This document shows positions 6,088 through 16,272 of a stretch of 54,112 nt of DNA, in pieces. The position numbers were made by a program, and so were the translations under genes. Source of the DNA: Pseudomonadota bacterium (lineage in GTDB: Bacteria; Myxococcota_A; Polyangia; Polyangiales; Polyangiaceae); contig JAEYYX010000054.1 in assembly GCA_023428245.1 (NCBI GenBank), positions 1-54,112 of the forward strand, read 5' to 3'. A model generated the notes under the pieces. That model worked only from the letters and a program-made list of their open reading frames with translations. It did not search any database and was not told where the DNA came from. Position 1 is the stretch's first letter; each line of letters begins with the position of its first letter.

Positions 6088-7035
6088 TCAGACGAAGAGC
6101 GAGCTCACCGAGTCGCTATTGTGGATACGGCGGATGGCCTCCGCGAGCAATTTCGCGATCGAGATGACCCGAATCTTCCCAGATGCGAGCACCTCGGGGG
6201 TCGGTGCGATCGAGTTCGTCACGACCACCTCGCGGAGCGGCGACTCGACGATACGCTGGACGGCCGGACCACTCAGGACTCCGTGGGTCGCGCAAGCGAC
6301 GACGCTCTTGGCCCCCTTGTCCATCACCGCACGCGCCGCGTTGCAGAGCGTGCCCGCGGTGTCGATCATGTCGTCGATGATGATGCAGTCTTTGTCTTTG
6401 ACGTCACCGATGATGTGCATGACCTCGGAGACGTTGGCACGCTCCCGCCGCTTATCGATGATAGCCATCGAGGCTCCGAGGCGCTTTGAATAGGCGCGGG
6501 TGCGCTCGACGCCGCCCGCGTCCGGCGAGATGAAAACGGAGCTGTCGTCGAAGGACTGAACCAGGTAGTCGCTCAAAAAGACCGGGAGCGCGTACAGGTG
6601 ATCGAAGGGGATGTTGAAGAAGCCCTGAATCTGTCCAGCGTGCAGGTCCACACATACCACACGGCTCACACCAGACGCGACCAAAAGGTCCGCGACAAGC
6701 TTCGAAGTGATCGGGGTGCGCGGGGCGACCTTCCGGTCCTGGCGTGCGTAGCCGTAGTAAGGGATGACGGCGGTGATCGAAGCCGTGGAGGCCCGGCGGA
6801 GCGCGTCACACATGATGAGCAGCTCCATCAGGTTGTTATTCACGGGCGACGAGGTCGGCTGGACCACGTAGACGTCGAGCCCTCGGACGTTCTCCTTGAT
6901 TTCGACGAACGTCTCGCCATCGCTGAACCTCGGAACTCTCACCTCGCCCAGGGGGGACTCGAGCTCCTTCGCGATTTCCGCCGCGAGGTCAGGGTTTGCG
7001 TTGCCGGTGAATAAGCTGACTCTTTTTAGCGCCAC
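6088..7035 (-). CDS. prs: Ribose-phosphate pyrophosphokinase
   Basis: 315 residues, exactly the usual length. It makes PRPP from ribose 5-phosphate and ATP for nucleotide, His and Trp synthesis. Motifs: SLFTGNANPDLA at the N terminus, FSDGE and PRFSDGETFVEI, the ATP-binding flexible loop region YYGYARQDRK, VCVDLHAGQIQGFF, and the PRPP-binding loop CIIIDDMIDTAGT. The start is GTG at 7035 with TGAGGAAATC immediately upstream. A longer frame that opens further upstream adds only low-complexity Arg/Ser/Pro sequence and is not used. It is first in the series leading to dnaB. Confidence 0.96.
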   Translation of the reverse strand: MALKRVSLFTGNANPDLAAEIAKELESPLGEVRVPRFSDGETFVEIKENVRGLDVYVVQPTSSPVNNNLMELLIMCDALRRASTASITAVIPYYGYARQDRKVAPRTPITSKLVADLLVASGVSRVVCVDLHAGQIQGFFNIPFDHLYALPVFLSDYLVQSFDDSSVFISPDAGGVERTRAYSKRLGASMAIIDKRRERANVSEVMHIIGDVKDKDCIIIDDMIDTAGTLCNAARAVMDKGAKSVVACATHGVLSGPAVQRIVESPLREVVVTNSIAPTPEVLASGKIRVISIAKLLAEAIRRIHNSDSVSSLFV

Positions 7036-7192
7036 GATTTCCTCACAGATGCGAGCGATCGAAGGGCCACGTCCCCACCATTCGCTCGGGCCGACCGCGG
7101 GCACGGCGCATAGCACGCCCGATTCAGGGGAGCCACGGGCAAGCGAGGGTTTCCCTCGTTCCAATCCAATCGAACATCTGCGCCTCGCTCCG

Positions 7193-8683
7193 TCATCGGT
7201 AAGGATTCGAATCGAGGAGAGGATCCGCTCCGGACTTGGTCTTGGAGTCGGTCTTCGGCTTGATGACCTTCTTTGGCGGCGCCCGCTCGGGGCTCCGTGC
7301 AGGTTCGGGACCTTTCGCAGGCTCAGGCGCGGGGGTGGGCACAATGGCCTCGGTGGTCGGCTCAGGGGCCGGCAGTGGAGGCGGCGTGAGCTCAACCTTA
7401 GCGCTGGTGGGCTCAGCAACTCCCTCGGGCTGTCCGGCCGCAACTTCAGGACCTCCGTCGGTGCTAAGCCGATTGATGACCTTATAGGCGACGAAGCCGC
7501 CTGCCAGAACAAGGACAGCCCCCGCAAACGTTAGAGCTCGCCCCCAAGTCGCGCCCCGTCGCTCCTCGTAGAGGCCTGACCCATAGGTCGTTCCGCTCGT
7601 CTCCTTCGTGATCGCGGGAATGGTTCGGCCGAGCGACGGCGTCATCGACTGAGTGACGGGCCCCGGGATCGGCATCCCTTCGGCGAGCGCCGCCCAACCG
7701 CGGATCGCGCTGCGCTCTTGTTCGAGCTCACCGCCGAGCACACGCTGCATGTAACCCTGCAGATCACGGCTCGACGCCAAGAGATTCGTCGCTACGGCCG
7801 CTTGCTCCAGCGCATCGGCGAACTCGGCACAGGTCGAGTAACGGCGAGACAGGTCTCGCTCGAGAGCGCGCATGACAACCTCAGTCACCTGAGGAGGCAC
7901 GTGCGGCGCGACCTCGGCGAGGCTCGGGATTTGCTCGTTGAGCACGCGGGCGAGCGTCGCCGCTTCAGTTTCAGCCTTGAATAGGCGCCTCTGAGCCAAC
8001 CCCTCCCAGAGTACGACCCCCGAAGCGAATACGTCGGCGCGCCGATCGAGATCCTCTCCCCCGAGCGCCTGCTCCGGGGCCATGTAAGCGATCTTGCCCT
8101 TGAGCTGGCCAGCTCGCGTCGCGTTCAAGCGACTCGCCGCCCGCGCGACGCCAAAATCCGTGATGCGTGCGATACCGTCCACGCCCACGAGTACGTTTTG
8201 GGGCGAGACGTCTCTGTGGACTACACCCGCTGGCGCGCCCGACTCATCCCGGAGCTCATGAGCCGCGTGAAGTCCTTGCAGCGTGTCGAGCATCACACGG
8301 ATCGCGATCGCCTCTGGCACCCGAGCGCGAGTCTGCGCGGCGCGCGCGAGCAAACGCGCGAAGGTCTCCCCTTCGATGAATTCCATCACAAGGTAATAAC
8401 CGACCGCGGGGTTTGCCCCGACTTCCAGAATCGGCACTACGTTCGGATGGTGAATGCCTGCGGCGAGTCGCGCTTCGTCCAAGAACATCTGGACGAACTC
8501 GCGTTCTGACTGCAGGTGGGGATGGAGGCGCTTTAGCGCAAACAAACGCTGGAATCCGGCGACTCCCGTGACACGAGCCAAATACACCGTGGCCATGCCG
8601 CCCGACGCAATCTCTCCCATCAGTTCGTATCGATCGACGAACTGCCTGCCGAGAGTTTGTGTGTCGAGGAGTCGAGTCGCCAC
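7193..8683 (-). CDS. Membrane Ser/Thr protein kinase (Hanks type)
   Basis: 496 residues. The kinase domain runs about 19-295: glycine loop GEIASGGMATVY, Lys51, HRDVSPQN (156-163; Asp158 catalytic), DFG (176-178) and APE (202-204). The HRDVSPxN variant is common in myxobacterial kinases. A linker is followed by one membrane helix (about 383-402) and a Pro/Glu-rich tail, expected outside the cytoplasm, ending in a Lys-rich segment and DSNPYR. No extracellular sensor fold is recognised. The start is GTG at 8683; the kinase fold begins only 18 residues later, so it is close to certain. It lies 10 bp after the TPR/PEGA gene, so the two are probably co-expressed and the upstream protein may be its partner. 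Confidence 0.93.
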   Translation of the reverse strand: MATRLLDTQTLGRQFVDRYELMGEIASGGMATVYLARVTGVAGFQRLFALKRLHPHLQSEREFVQMFLDEARLAAGIHHPNVVPILEVGANPAVGYYLVMEFIEGETFARLLARAAQTRARVPEAIAIRVMLDTLQGLHAAHELRDESGAPAGVVHRDVSPQNVLVGVDGIARITDFGVARAASRLNATRAGQLKGKIAYMAPEQALGGEDLDRRADVFASGVVLWEGLAQRRLFKAETEAATLARVLNEQIPSLAEVAPHVPPQVTEVVMRALERDLSRRYSTCAEFADALEQAAVATNLLASSRDLQGYMQRVLGGELEQERSAIRGWAALAEGMPIPGPVTQSMTPSLGRTIPAITKETSGTTYGSGLYEERRGATWGRALTFAGAVLVLAGGFVAYKVINRLSTDGGPEVAAGQPEGVAEPTSAKVELTPPPLPAPEPTTEAIVPTPAPEPAKGPEPARSPERAPPKKVIKPKTDSKTKSGADPLLDSNPYR

Positions 8684-8693
8684 GCCCTAAAAC

Positions 8694-9740
8694 CTAAAAC
8701 TTCCCTACTAGGCCGAGACCAGGCCCATCAGCAAAACCTAACACCGGCTGCATCTCCACGTCGCCGAACTGCTTTCTGAAGAGCGCCGTTTCCTTCTTTC
8801 CCCCCCCGCCCCAGTCCGTCAGCCACGCGCCGGTAACCACCGTGAACACACCGACAACTACGGTCGCGCCGAGAGCGACGTTGGCGATGGTCTGGTTTTC
8901 CAGGCCTTGTTGGTATTCGGGGCAATCCCGGTTGCCCATGCAGTTTTCCCGGACAGCGTCTGCTCCGGGCTCATTCACGGCGCGCACGCCGAGAATCGTT
9001 GTCGCAACGACGCCCGCGCCCGTCAGACCCACCCCGGTCCAAAAAACCGCCGGAGACCAGCCGCGACCGCCGCCAGCCTCGACAGGCTTTTCCCCATACT
9101 CGTCGTCTTCCTCTTCCTGTCGCGAGTTCAGCCATTCGCTGGTCTCCTGACTCACAGGCTCAGTCGGCGCGATGAGGTCGAGGGACTCGGTCCCGCCCGC
9201 TTCGATCTTGACGCCGAGGTTCCTCACGTGCCCACCGGACCAGTTCACCCTGAGACGGTGTTTGCCCGGGGCGACGTAGAGAGTTCGCTCATAATCCTCG
9301 GCCCCGTGGACCAACTTGTTGTCCAAGAGGAGCTTACAGGGCTGATCGCAGCGAATATTGATCTGTCCGAAGCCCGCTTCGTGAGCACCAATCAGCGCAG
9401 TCGCCTCTTTCTGGAGCTCTGCTTCGTCCGGATAGAGACGAAGCGCCAGCGCCGCCAAAGTGAGCGCGCGATCGAACTGTTCGGCCCTCGCCCTCGACGT
9501 CATCGCGAGGCGCAGGGACGCGGAGCTGGGCGCGTAAGCGTCCGCTGCTTCGAAGCTCTCTGCAGCCTCGACAAAACCGCCGCTCCGGAATGCAGCGCGT
9601 CCTCGATCGAATGATTCCGCGGCCTTCTCGATCTCGACGGCCGTCGGTGCATCCGATGCAGCCGAAGACACGGACGCGAAACACAGCACAGCGCCGATCA
9701 GCGAGGGGTTGATGAGCGGAAGAAGTTTACGTAACCGCAT
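8694..9740 (-). CDS. Secreted/membrane protein with TPR-like and PEGA-like domains
   Basis: 348 residues. A signal peptide (about 1-28, ending SVSSA) is followed by a helical TPR-like part (about 35-120, with RGRAAFRSGGFVEAAESFE). A PEGA-like beta domain follows (about 128-200; INIRCDQPCKLLLDNK, then VAPGKHRLRV). Two hydrophobic segments (about 235-255 and 285-305) flank a short Cys-containing loop (NCMGNRDCPEY). Such proteins are often encoded beside Ser/Thr kinases in myxobacteria; their role is unknown, and binding to envelope polymers is one guess from the PEGA fold. An 8-base C-run in the plus strand (8800-8807) codes for a Gly run and is a place where sequencing error or slippage could shift the frame, but the frame reads well on both sides. 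Confidence 0.75.
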   Translation of the reverse strand: MRLRKLLPLINPSLIGAVLCFASVSSAASDAPTAVEIEKAAESFDRGRAAFRSGGFVEAAESFEAADAYAPSSASLRLAMTSRARAEQFDRALTLAALALRLYPDEAELQKEATALIGAHEAGFGQINIRCDQPCKLLLDNKLVHGAEDYERTLYVAPGKHRLRVNWSGGHVRNLGVKIEAGGTESLDLIAPTEPVSQETSEWLNSRQEEEDDEYGEKPVEAGGGRGWSPAVFWTGVGLTGAGVVATTILGVRAVNEPGADAVRENCMGNRDCPEYQQGLENQTIANVALGATVVVGVFTVVTGAWLTDWGGGGKKETALFRKQFGDVEMQPVLGFADGPGLGLVGKF

Positions 9741-10179
9741 GCCTGGTTATCCAGTCAGGCTACCCCGAGAGGCGGGCTGGTGCGAGGTAGATTCCCCTAT
9801 TGCGCCCAGCAAAGGTGGCCTAGCAGCCTACACTCTACTCCTCTCCCCGACGTTTCGTCTCCTTTTCGCCATGATGTGGCCCTCGGGGCAGCGTCCGCGC
9901 AGCCTTTTCTCCTTCTCAGAGTCTCGAACGGAGCTCCCGGGCGCCCATCTCGGGTTCGGATGCAGTGTCCTTTGAAAATGCCAGACATAAGAGAATTGAG
10001 AGAACGGCGTACGTGCGGCAGCTCGGGGCGAGGCTTCCTGGGCGCACCACGGCAAGTCCGAGCCCCGGGCAGATCTCACAAACAACTCCTCAGCACAAAC
10101 GCAACACGGGCCAGGACCTCCATAAGCCTGACCCGTCTGGGGAACGACGTCCAAAGACCGCGGGGAAGCCGCTGACTCC
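9741..10179. other. Intergenic region between E2 and TPR/PEGA genes
   Basis: No gene is seen in 439 bp. It must contain the end of the long operon that stops at 10180 and the promoter of the TPR/PEGA-kinase pair. An imperfect hairpin CGGGCCAGG...CCTGACCCG (about 10108-10137) could serve as the operon's terminator, but no T-run follows. No promoter was recognised. Confidence 0.35.
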
Positions 10180-11466
10180 CTAGCCCATGCTGACGAGCAG
10201 TCGATCGGGCTCTTCGAGGAACGCCTTGACGTCCTGCGTGAAGGCTGCGCCTACGTGACCGTCGATCACGCGGTGGTCGAAGGAGAGCGCGAGCACCATC
10301 ACGTTTCCGATCTTGATCTCGTCGCCGACGATCACAGGGCGCTTCTTCATCTCGTGCACGCCCATGATCGCAACCTCCGGGTAATTCACGACGGGCGTCG
10401 AGAAGAGCCCACCAAGCTTACCGAGGGAGGTCACCGTGAAGGTCGAGCCACCGAGGTCTTCGGACTTGCTCTTGCCGACGCGCGCGTCTGCGGCCAAACG
10501 CTGGATCTCGGCGGCGATTTCTAGGATGCTCAGACGGTCGGCCCCGCGGATCACGGGGACGATCAGGCCCGCATCGGTCGCCGTCGCGATGCCGATGTCG
10601 TAGGTAGCCTTCTGGACGATTTCCATCGAGGAGTCATCGATCCAGACGTTGAGCTGGGGGTTCTTCTTGAGCGCTGCGACTGTCGCCTTCACGATGAAGG
10701 GGAGGAAGGTGAGCTTGACGTTCGCCTCTTCGCCGAACGGAAGCACGCGCTTGCGGAGCTCGATGAGCTTCCCACAGTCGACCTCGTCCGCGTAGGTGAA
10801 GTGAGCCGCGGTGCGCTTCGAGCGCGCCATGTTCTCGAAGATGCGCTTGCGAAGTCCCCGCACCGGAATGCGCGTGTCGGTAGCGGCCTTCGGGGGTGGC
10901 GTGACGGGGAGCGGACCGGGCTCGGGGCGAGCACTCGAACCACCAGCAGGAGCGGAACCGCCGCGCGCGCCAGCCTTCTCGACGTCCTCGCGGGTGATCC
11001 GTCCCGCCGGTCCAGAACCGGCCACATTCGAGAGATCGACGCCGATCTCGCGAGCGAGCTTTCGAGTCGCCGGAGCGGCCAGGGGCTTCTCGTTACCCGT
11101 GTGGGGGAGCTGTTCGGGCACGGGAAAGACGACAGGTGCTTCGTCCTTCTTCTTTTCGGCCTCGGGCTTGTCGCCGGACGGAGGCTCGGGGGCCTTGGCA
11201 GGAGCGGAAGCTTCCGCTCCTCCTTCGCCGACCTCAAGCAGGACGAGCAAGCTGCCAACCGGCACCACATCGCCCACGTTTCCACCGAGCTGGACGATCT
11301 TGCCCGCCTTGGGCGCACCGATCGTCACGGTGGCCTTGTCGGTCATCACCTCGACCATCTCCTGGTCTTCGGTCACCGTATCACCAACGGCTACCAACCA
11401 GCTTACGATTTCACCCTCGGCAACCCCCTCCCCGATGTCGGGGAGCTTGAACTCGAATTTGGACAT
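10180..11466 (-). CDS. bkdB: 2-oxoacid dehydrogenase E2 (dihydrolipoyl acyltransferase), branched-chain type
   Basis: 428 residues. The N-terminal lipoyl domain (about 3-78) carries VEVMTDKATV with lipoylated Lys44. A Pro/Ala/Glu linker is followed by the E3-binding domain (about 131-168; LAREIGVDLSNVAGSGPAGRI) and the catalytic domain (about 195-428) with DHRVIDG near the C terminus. It transfers acyl groups from E1 to CoA. Its neighbours E1alpha and E1beta point to a branched-chain 2-oxoacid complex, though a pyruvate complex with heterotetrameric E1 cannot be excluded. No E3 gene follows. Start ATG 11466 has GAGGA about nine bases upstream. Confidence 0.9.
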   Translation of the reverse strand: MSKFEFKLPDIGEGVAEGEIVSWLVAVGDTVTEDQEMVEVMTDKATVTIGAPKAGKIVQLGGNVGDVVPVGSLLVLLEVGEGGAEASAPAKAPEPPSGDKPEAEKKKDEAPVVFPVPEQLPHTGNEKPLAAPATRKLAREIGVDLSNVAGSGPAGRITREDVEKAGARGGSAPAGGSSARPEPGPLPVTPPPKAATDTRIPVRGLRKRIFENMARSKRTAAHFTYADEVDCGKLIELRKRVLPFGEEANVKLTFLPFIVKATVAALKKNPQLNVWIDDSSMEIVQKATYDIGIATATDAGLIVPVIRGADRLSILEIAAEIQRLAADARVGKSKSEDLGGSTFTVTSLGKLGGLFSTPVVNYPEVAIMGVHEMKKRPVIVGDEIKIGNVMVLALSFDHRVIDGHVGAAFTQDVKAFLEEPDRLLVSMG

Positions 11467-11539
11467 CTAGCAGTTTCCTCGGGCGTCCAACCAGCTCGGA
11501 CGCACCGTCTTTGAGAGACAGAATCTGGCTTTACAGAAC

Positions 11540-12517
11540 TCAACTTGCTTTCGCAACATCAAGCACGGCAGGCAAGATTCGATGCGAAAGAGGCATATAT
11601 TCGGACTCGAGCGTGTACGGGAACGGCGTGTCGAAACCTGTGACACGAACCGGCGGCGCCTCCAGGTAGTAAAAAGCACGCTCAGTCAGGAGCGTGATCA
11701 GCTCGGCGCCAAAGCCGAGCGTCCGCGGCGCTTCGTGGACAACCACGACACGCCCCGTCTTCTTGACGCTCTCGGTGATGGTCTCGATGTCGACCGGCCA
11801 GATTGTGCGGAGATCGATGATCTCGCACTCCACGCCTTGCCGATGCGCCTTGGCCGCGGCGTCGAGCGCCTCGTACACCATCGCGCCGTACACGAGGATC
11901 GTTACATCGCGCCCGGGTCGAATGACCTGAGCGCTTCCGATCGGCACCTTGTAGTCGCCTTCGGGGACCTCTCCCCTCGCCGCGCGATAGATCCGTTTCG
12001 GCTCGAAGAAGATCACCGGATCGGGGTCCTCGAGCGCCGAGAGCAGGAGCCCCTTGGCGTCATAGGCGCTCGCCGGACAGACCACCTTGAGTCCAGGCAA
12101 GCACACGAACTGCGTCTCTGGGTGTTGTGAGTGGTAGTGGCCGCCGCGAATGCCGCCGCCGACAGGCGTTCGGATGACCATGCCCGTCGTGTATTCTCCG
12201 CCCGAGCGGTAGCGATACTTCGAGAGCTCGTTCACGACCTGCTCATAGGCAGGCCAGAAAAAGTCGGCGAACTGGATCTCCGGGACCGGAACGAGACCAT
12301 AAAGGGCCATCCCAATCGCCGCCCCGATGATGCCGTTCTCGGTGAGCGGAGTGTCGATCACTCGTTCGGACCCGAACTCGTCCGCGAGACCCGCGGTCAC
12401 CCGGAAGACTCCGCCGACCTTTCCAACGTCCTCCCCGAGGAGGACAACACGTCGATCCCTCTTCATCGCGACGCGCAGCGCGTCGTTGATGGCCTGGACC
12501 ATGTTCATTTGCGCCAT
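11540..12517 (-). CDS. bkdA2: 2-oxoacid dehydrogenase E1 component, beta subunit
   Basis: 325 residues, normal length. It forms the alpha2beta2 thiamine-diphosphate enzyme that decarboxylates the 2-oxoacid. Visible family motifs are VLLGEDVGKVGGVFRVT (Glu activating the cofactor), DTPLTENGIIGAAIGMAL, EIQFADFFWPAYEQ, RTPVGGGIRGGHYHSQHPE, and VVVVHEAPRTLGFGAEL near the C terminus. ATG 12517 has AGGA seven bases upstream and lies nine bases after the E1alpha stop, so translation is probably coupled. Confidence 0.93.
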   Translation of the reverse strand: MAQMNMVQAINDALRVAMKRDRRVVLLGEDVGKVGGVFRVTAGLADEFGSERVIDTPLTENGIIGAAIGMALYGLVPVPEIQFADFFWPAYEQVVNELSKYRYRSGGEYTTGMVIRTPVGGGIRGGHYHSQHPETQFVCLPGLKVVCPASAYDAKGLLLSALEDPDPVIFFEPKRIYRAARGEVPEGDYKVPIGSAQVIRPGRDVTILVYGAMVYEALDAAAKAHRQGVECEIIDLRTIWPVDIETITESVKKTGRVVVVHEAPRTLGFGAELITLLTERAFYYLEAPPVRVTGFDTPFPYTLESEYMPLSHRILPAVLDVAKAS

Positions 12518-12526
12518 GTCGAATTC

Positions 12527-13639
12527 CTAGTGGAGCTTGGGCGCGCGGGGCCCTTCGAAGAGCTGCACCCTCTGCTCGAGCAAATGCCACGGCAATGTTG
12601 CGTAGACGTCGTCGAACATGGACCCGAGATCCGGAGGGGGCGTCGACTCACTGGTCGCTACCGCGCGCTTGAATTGACCTTCGATCTCCGCAACCCACGC
12701 TGCCTCGTCGGAGGCGCGCCAGGCGCCGCGCTTCTCGAGATAGTTCCGGACGCGCTGGAGCGGGTCTTGTTGTGCCCAAGGGGTCAGCTCCGCATGTTCG
12801 CGGTAGCGATCCGGGTCGTCGCTCGTCGAGTGCCCACCCATGCGGTAGGTGAGAGCTTCGATCAAGGTGGGACCCTCTCCCCGCGCCGCGCGCTCTCTCG
12901 CGCGCCTGGTCACGGCGATCACCGCGAACAGGTCATTTCCGTCAACGCGTACCCCCGGCATTCCGTACGCTCGCGCCTTTTCGGCGAAGGTACGCGAGGC
13001 TGTCTGTTTTTCCGCGGGCACGCTGATGGCCCAGCCGTTGTTGCGGCAGAAGAAGAGCGTCGGGACCTTAAAGACCGCGGCCAAGTTCATCCCGCTGTGG
13101 AAGTCCGGGGTCGAGGTCGCGCCGTCGCCGAAGAAGACGAGCGTAGCTGTCTCAGCACCATCAATCTTCGCGCCCCAGGCAAAGCCCACAGCCTGCGTGA
13201 TCTGAGTCCCGACCGGCGAACTAATCGAGCCCCAACACTTCTCACGGCACGTATAGTGGTCCGGCATTTGACGACCCTTCACGGTGTCGTTCGCGTTGCC
13301 GAACATGTTGTCCATGAATTTCTGCAGGCTGAGTCCGCGCAAGAGCGCCGATCCAAACTCGCGGTAGCAGGGGAAAATCCAGTCCGTCTCTCGAACCGCG
13401 TAGGTTGAGCCCAAGATGGCCGCTTCCTCCCCTAAAGACCCGACGTGAAACCCGATCCGACCCTGGCGCTGAAGTAAGACGAGCCTCTGGTCGAGGGTCC
13501 GAGTGAGCACCAAATGTCGATAGAGGTGCACGACCTCCTCGAGAGACAAGCCGGGGTCGAGGGACGGGTCAAGCTCGCCCTCCGAGGAGAGCGCCCGAAC
13601 GATGGGATATTCGTCGTCGTCCATGCTGATGTGTCGCAT
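12527..13639 (-). CDS. bkdA1: 2-oxoacid dehydrogenase E1 component, alpha subunit, branched-chain type
   Basis: 370 residues from ATG 13639. The thiamine-diphosphate motif GDGATSTPDFHSGMN...NN is visible, as are the phosphorylation-loop-like TYRMGGHSTSDDPDRYR and the GRQMPDHYT segment. Together these match branched-chain rather than pyruvate E1alpha, as does the N-terminal YPIVRALSSEGEL. ATG 13639 has GGAG five bases upstream and gives the family's usual length. An in-frame ATG at 13735 would add 32 unconserved residues and has no ribosome binding site. Confidence 0.9.
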   Translation of the reverse strand: MRHISMDDDEYPIVRALSSEGELDPSLDPGLSLEEVVHLYRHLVLTRTLDQRLVLLQRQGRIGFHVGSLGEEAAILGSTYAVRETDWIFPCYREFGSALLRGLSLQKFMDNMFGNANDTVKGRQMPDHYTCREKCWGSISSPVGTQITQAVGFAWGAKIDGAETATLVFFGDGATSTPDFHSGMNLAAVFKVPTLFFCRNNGWAISVPAEKQTASRTFAEKARAYGMPGVRVDGNDLFAVIAVTRRARERAARGEGPTLIEALTYRMGGHSTSDDPDRYREHAELTPWAQQDPLQRVRNYLEKRGAWRASDEAAWVAEIEGQFKRAVATSESTPPPDLGSMFDDVYATLPWHLLEQRVQLFEGPRAPKLH

Positions 13640-13743
13640 CGTCGCTCCGTCCAATAAACCCGGCCTCTGGGGGTCGCTCTCGCGATCCGCTGCCGGGTAC
13701 GTCGGCGAGGCGGAGACTAGTCGAACGCCCTTCATTTGGAACT

Positions 13744-13755
13744 ACTGACGTCAGT
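13744..13755. promoter_or_regulatory. 12-bp palindrome between lipA and the E1alpha gene
   Basis: ACTGACGTCAGT is a perfect palindrome in the 155-bp gap between lipA and the E1alpha start, with an extra GTCAG just beyond it. It is a plausible operator for an internal promoter that would let the dehydrogenase genes be controlled apart from the upstream nuo genes. The binding protein is unknown. Confidence 0.35.
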
Positions 13756-13794
13756 GTCAGTTATTTGGCCCAGTTCGCTCCGGCGGGAAGGAGC

Positions 13795-14760
13795 TTACGC
13801 ATCTCCGACCCCACGGGCTCGGGCTTCGCGCTCGAGAGCCATGACGAATCCTTCGGCTGCGTGATAGCTGCTCCGGACCAGTGGTCCCGAGGCCACGAAC
13901 TTGAGCCCCATAGCGAGACCCTCCTTTTCGTAGCGAGCGAATTGCTCCGGCTCGACGAAGCGCGCGACAGCGGCATGCTTCGGGGTCGGGCGAAGGTACT
14001 GGCCGATCGTCACGAGGTCCACTCCGGCGGCCTTCAGATCCGCGAGCGTCTCAAGGACCTCTTCGTCCGTCTCGCCCATGCCAACCATAATCGAGCTCTT
14101 CGTGTAGCGAGCCGGGGCGCGCTCTTTGGCCACACGCAGGGTCTCGAGAGACAGGTCATAGTCGCAGCGAGCGTCGCGAATGAAAGGCGTGAGTCGACGC
14201 GGAACCTCGATATTGTGAGCGTAGACGTGGGGGGCTGCGTCCACCATCGTGAGCACGTCCCGCTTGCGCCCACCGAAATCACCGACGAGCGTCTCAACCA
14301 GAAGTTCAGGATCCAGCTCACGGAGGAGCGTCACAGTGCGCGCCATGTGACTCGCGCCGCCATCGAGCAAATCATCACGATCGACCATCGTGAGCACAAC
14401 GTACTTGAGCTTCATCGTGGCGATCGCTTGGGCCACGTTCTCGGGCTCGCGAGGATCGACGAACCCGCGAGGATTCCCGGTCTGTACTGCGCAGAAACGA
14501 CAGCCCCGCGTGCACGTGTGCCCGAGGAGCATGACCGTAGCGGTTCCCGAGCTCCAGCACTCGCCCACGTTCGGGCAACGCGCCTCCTCACACACCGTGT
14601 AGAGGTCGAGCTTTCGCAACGTCTCTTTGATCCGGACGTAGTTGTCGCCGCCCGGCGCTTTCACTTTGAGCCAGCTCGGCTTCCGCTCTTGATGAACGAC
14701 CTTGAGACGGACTCGCCGTGCCTCACCGTCCACTCGACTCGCTTCGACCTCGTGATCCAT
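13795..14760 (-). CDS. lipA: Lipoyl synthase
   Basis: 321 residues. A radical-SAM enzyme that inserts two sulfurs into octanoyl groups on lipoyl domains. The auxiliary cluster motif is CEEARCPNVGEC, the radical-SAM cluster is CTRGCRFC, and the C-terminal RSSYHA supplies the serine ligand of the auxiliary cluster. The start is ATG 14760, with AAGGAG ten bases upstream; an in-frame GTG 21 bases earlier overlaps that site and is rejected. It sits just upstream of the lipoate-dependent E1/E2 genes, so its product would modify Lys44 of the E2. No lipB is seen in the window. Confidence 0.96.
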   Translation of the reverse strand: MDHEVEASRVDGEARRVRLKVVHQERKPSWLKVKAPGGDNYVRIKETLRKLDLYTVCEEARCPNVGECWSSGTATVMLLGHTCTRGCRFCAVQTGNPRGFVDPREPENVAQAIATMKLKYVVLTMVDRDDLLDGGASHMARTVTLLRELDPELLVETLVGDFGGRKRDVLTMVDAAPHVYAHNIEVPRRLTPFIRDARCDYDLSLETLRVAKERAPARYTKSSIMVGMGETDEEVLETLADLKAAGVDLVTIGQYLRPTPKHAAVARFVEPEQFARYEKEGLAMGLKFVASGPLVRSSYHAAEGFVMALEREARARGVGDA

Positions 14761-14829
14761 CTCGCCGCCTCTCCTTAGCACAGCCCACGGGGCGGGCTCG
14801 CGATCTCTGGCCTCTCTGTCCTGCGCCGC

Positions 14830-16266
<1,437 letters not shown>

Positions 16267-16272
16267 GGGACG

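Noticed and set aside
7036..7527. A 164-residue N-terminal extension on Prs
   Set aside because: Low-complexity Arg/Ser/Pro sequence that overlaps the kinase gene; the GTG at 7035 with a good ribosome binding site gives the normal 315 residues.
13640..13735. A start at ATG 13735 for the E1alpha gene
   Set aside because: No ribosome binding site, 32 unconserved residues, and a palindrome immediately upstream; ATG 13639 with GGAG fits the family length.
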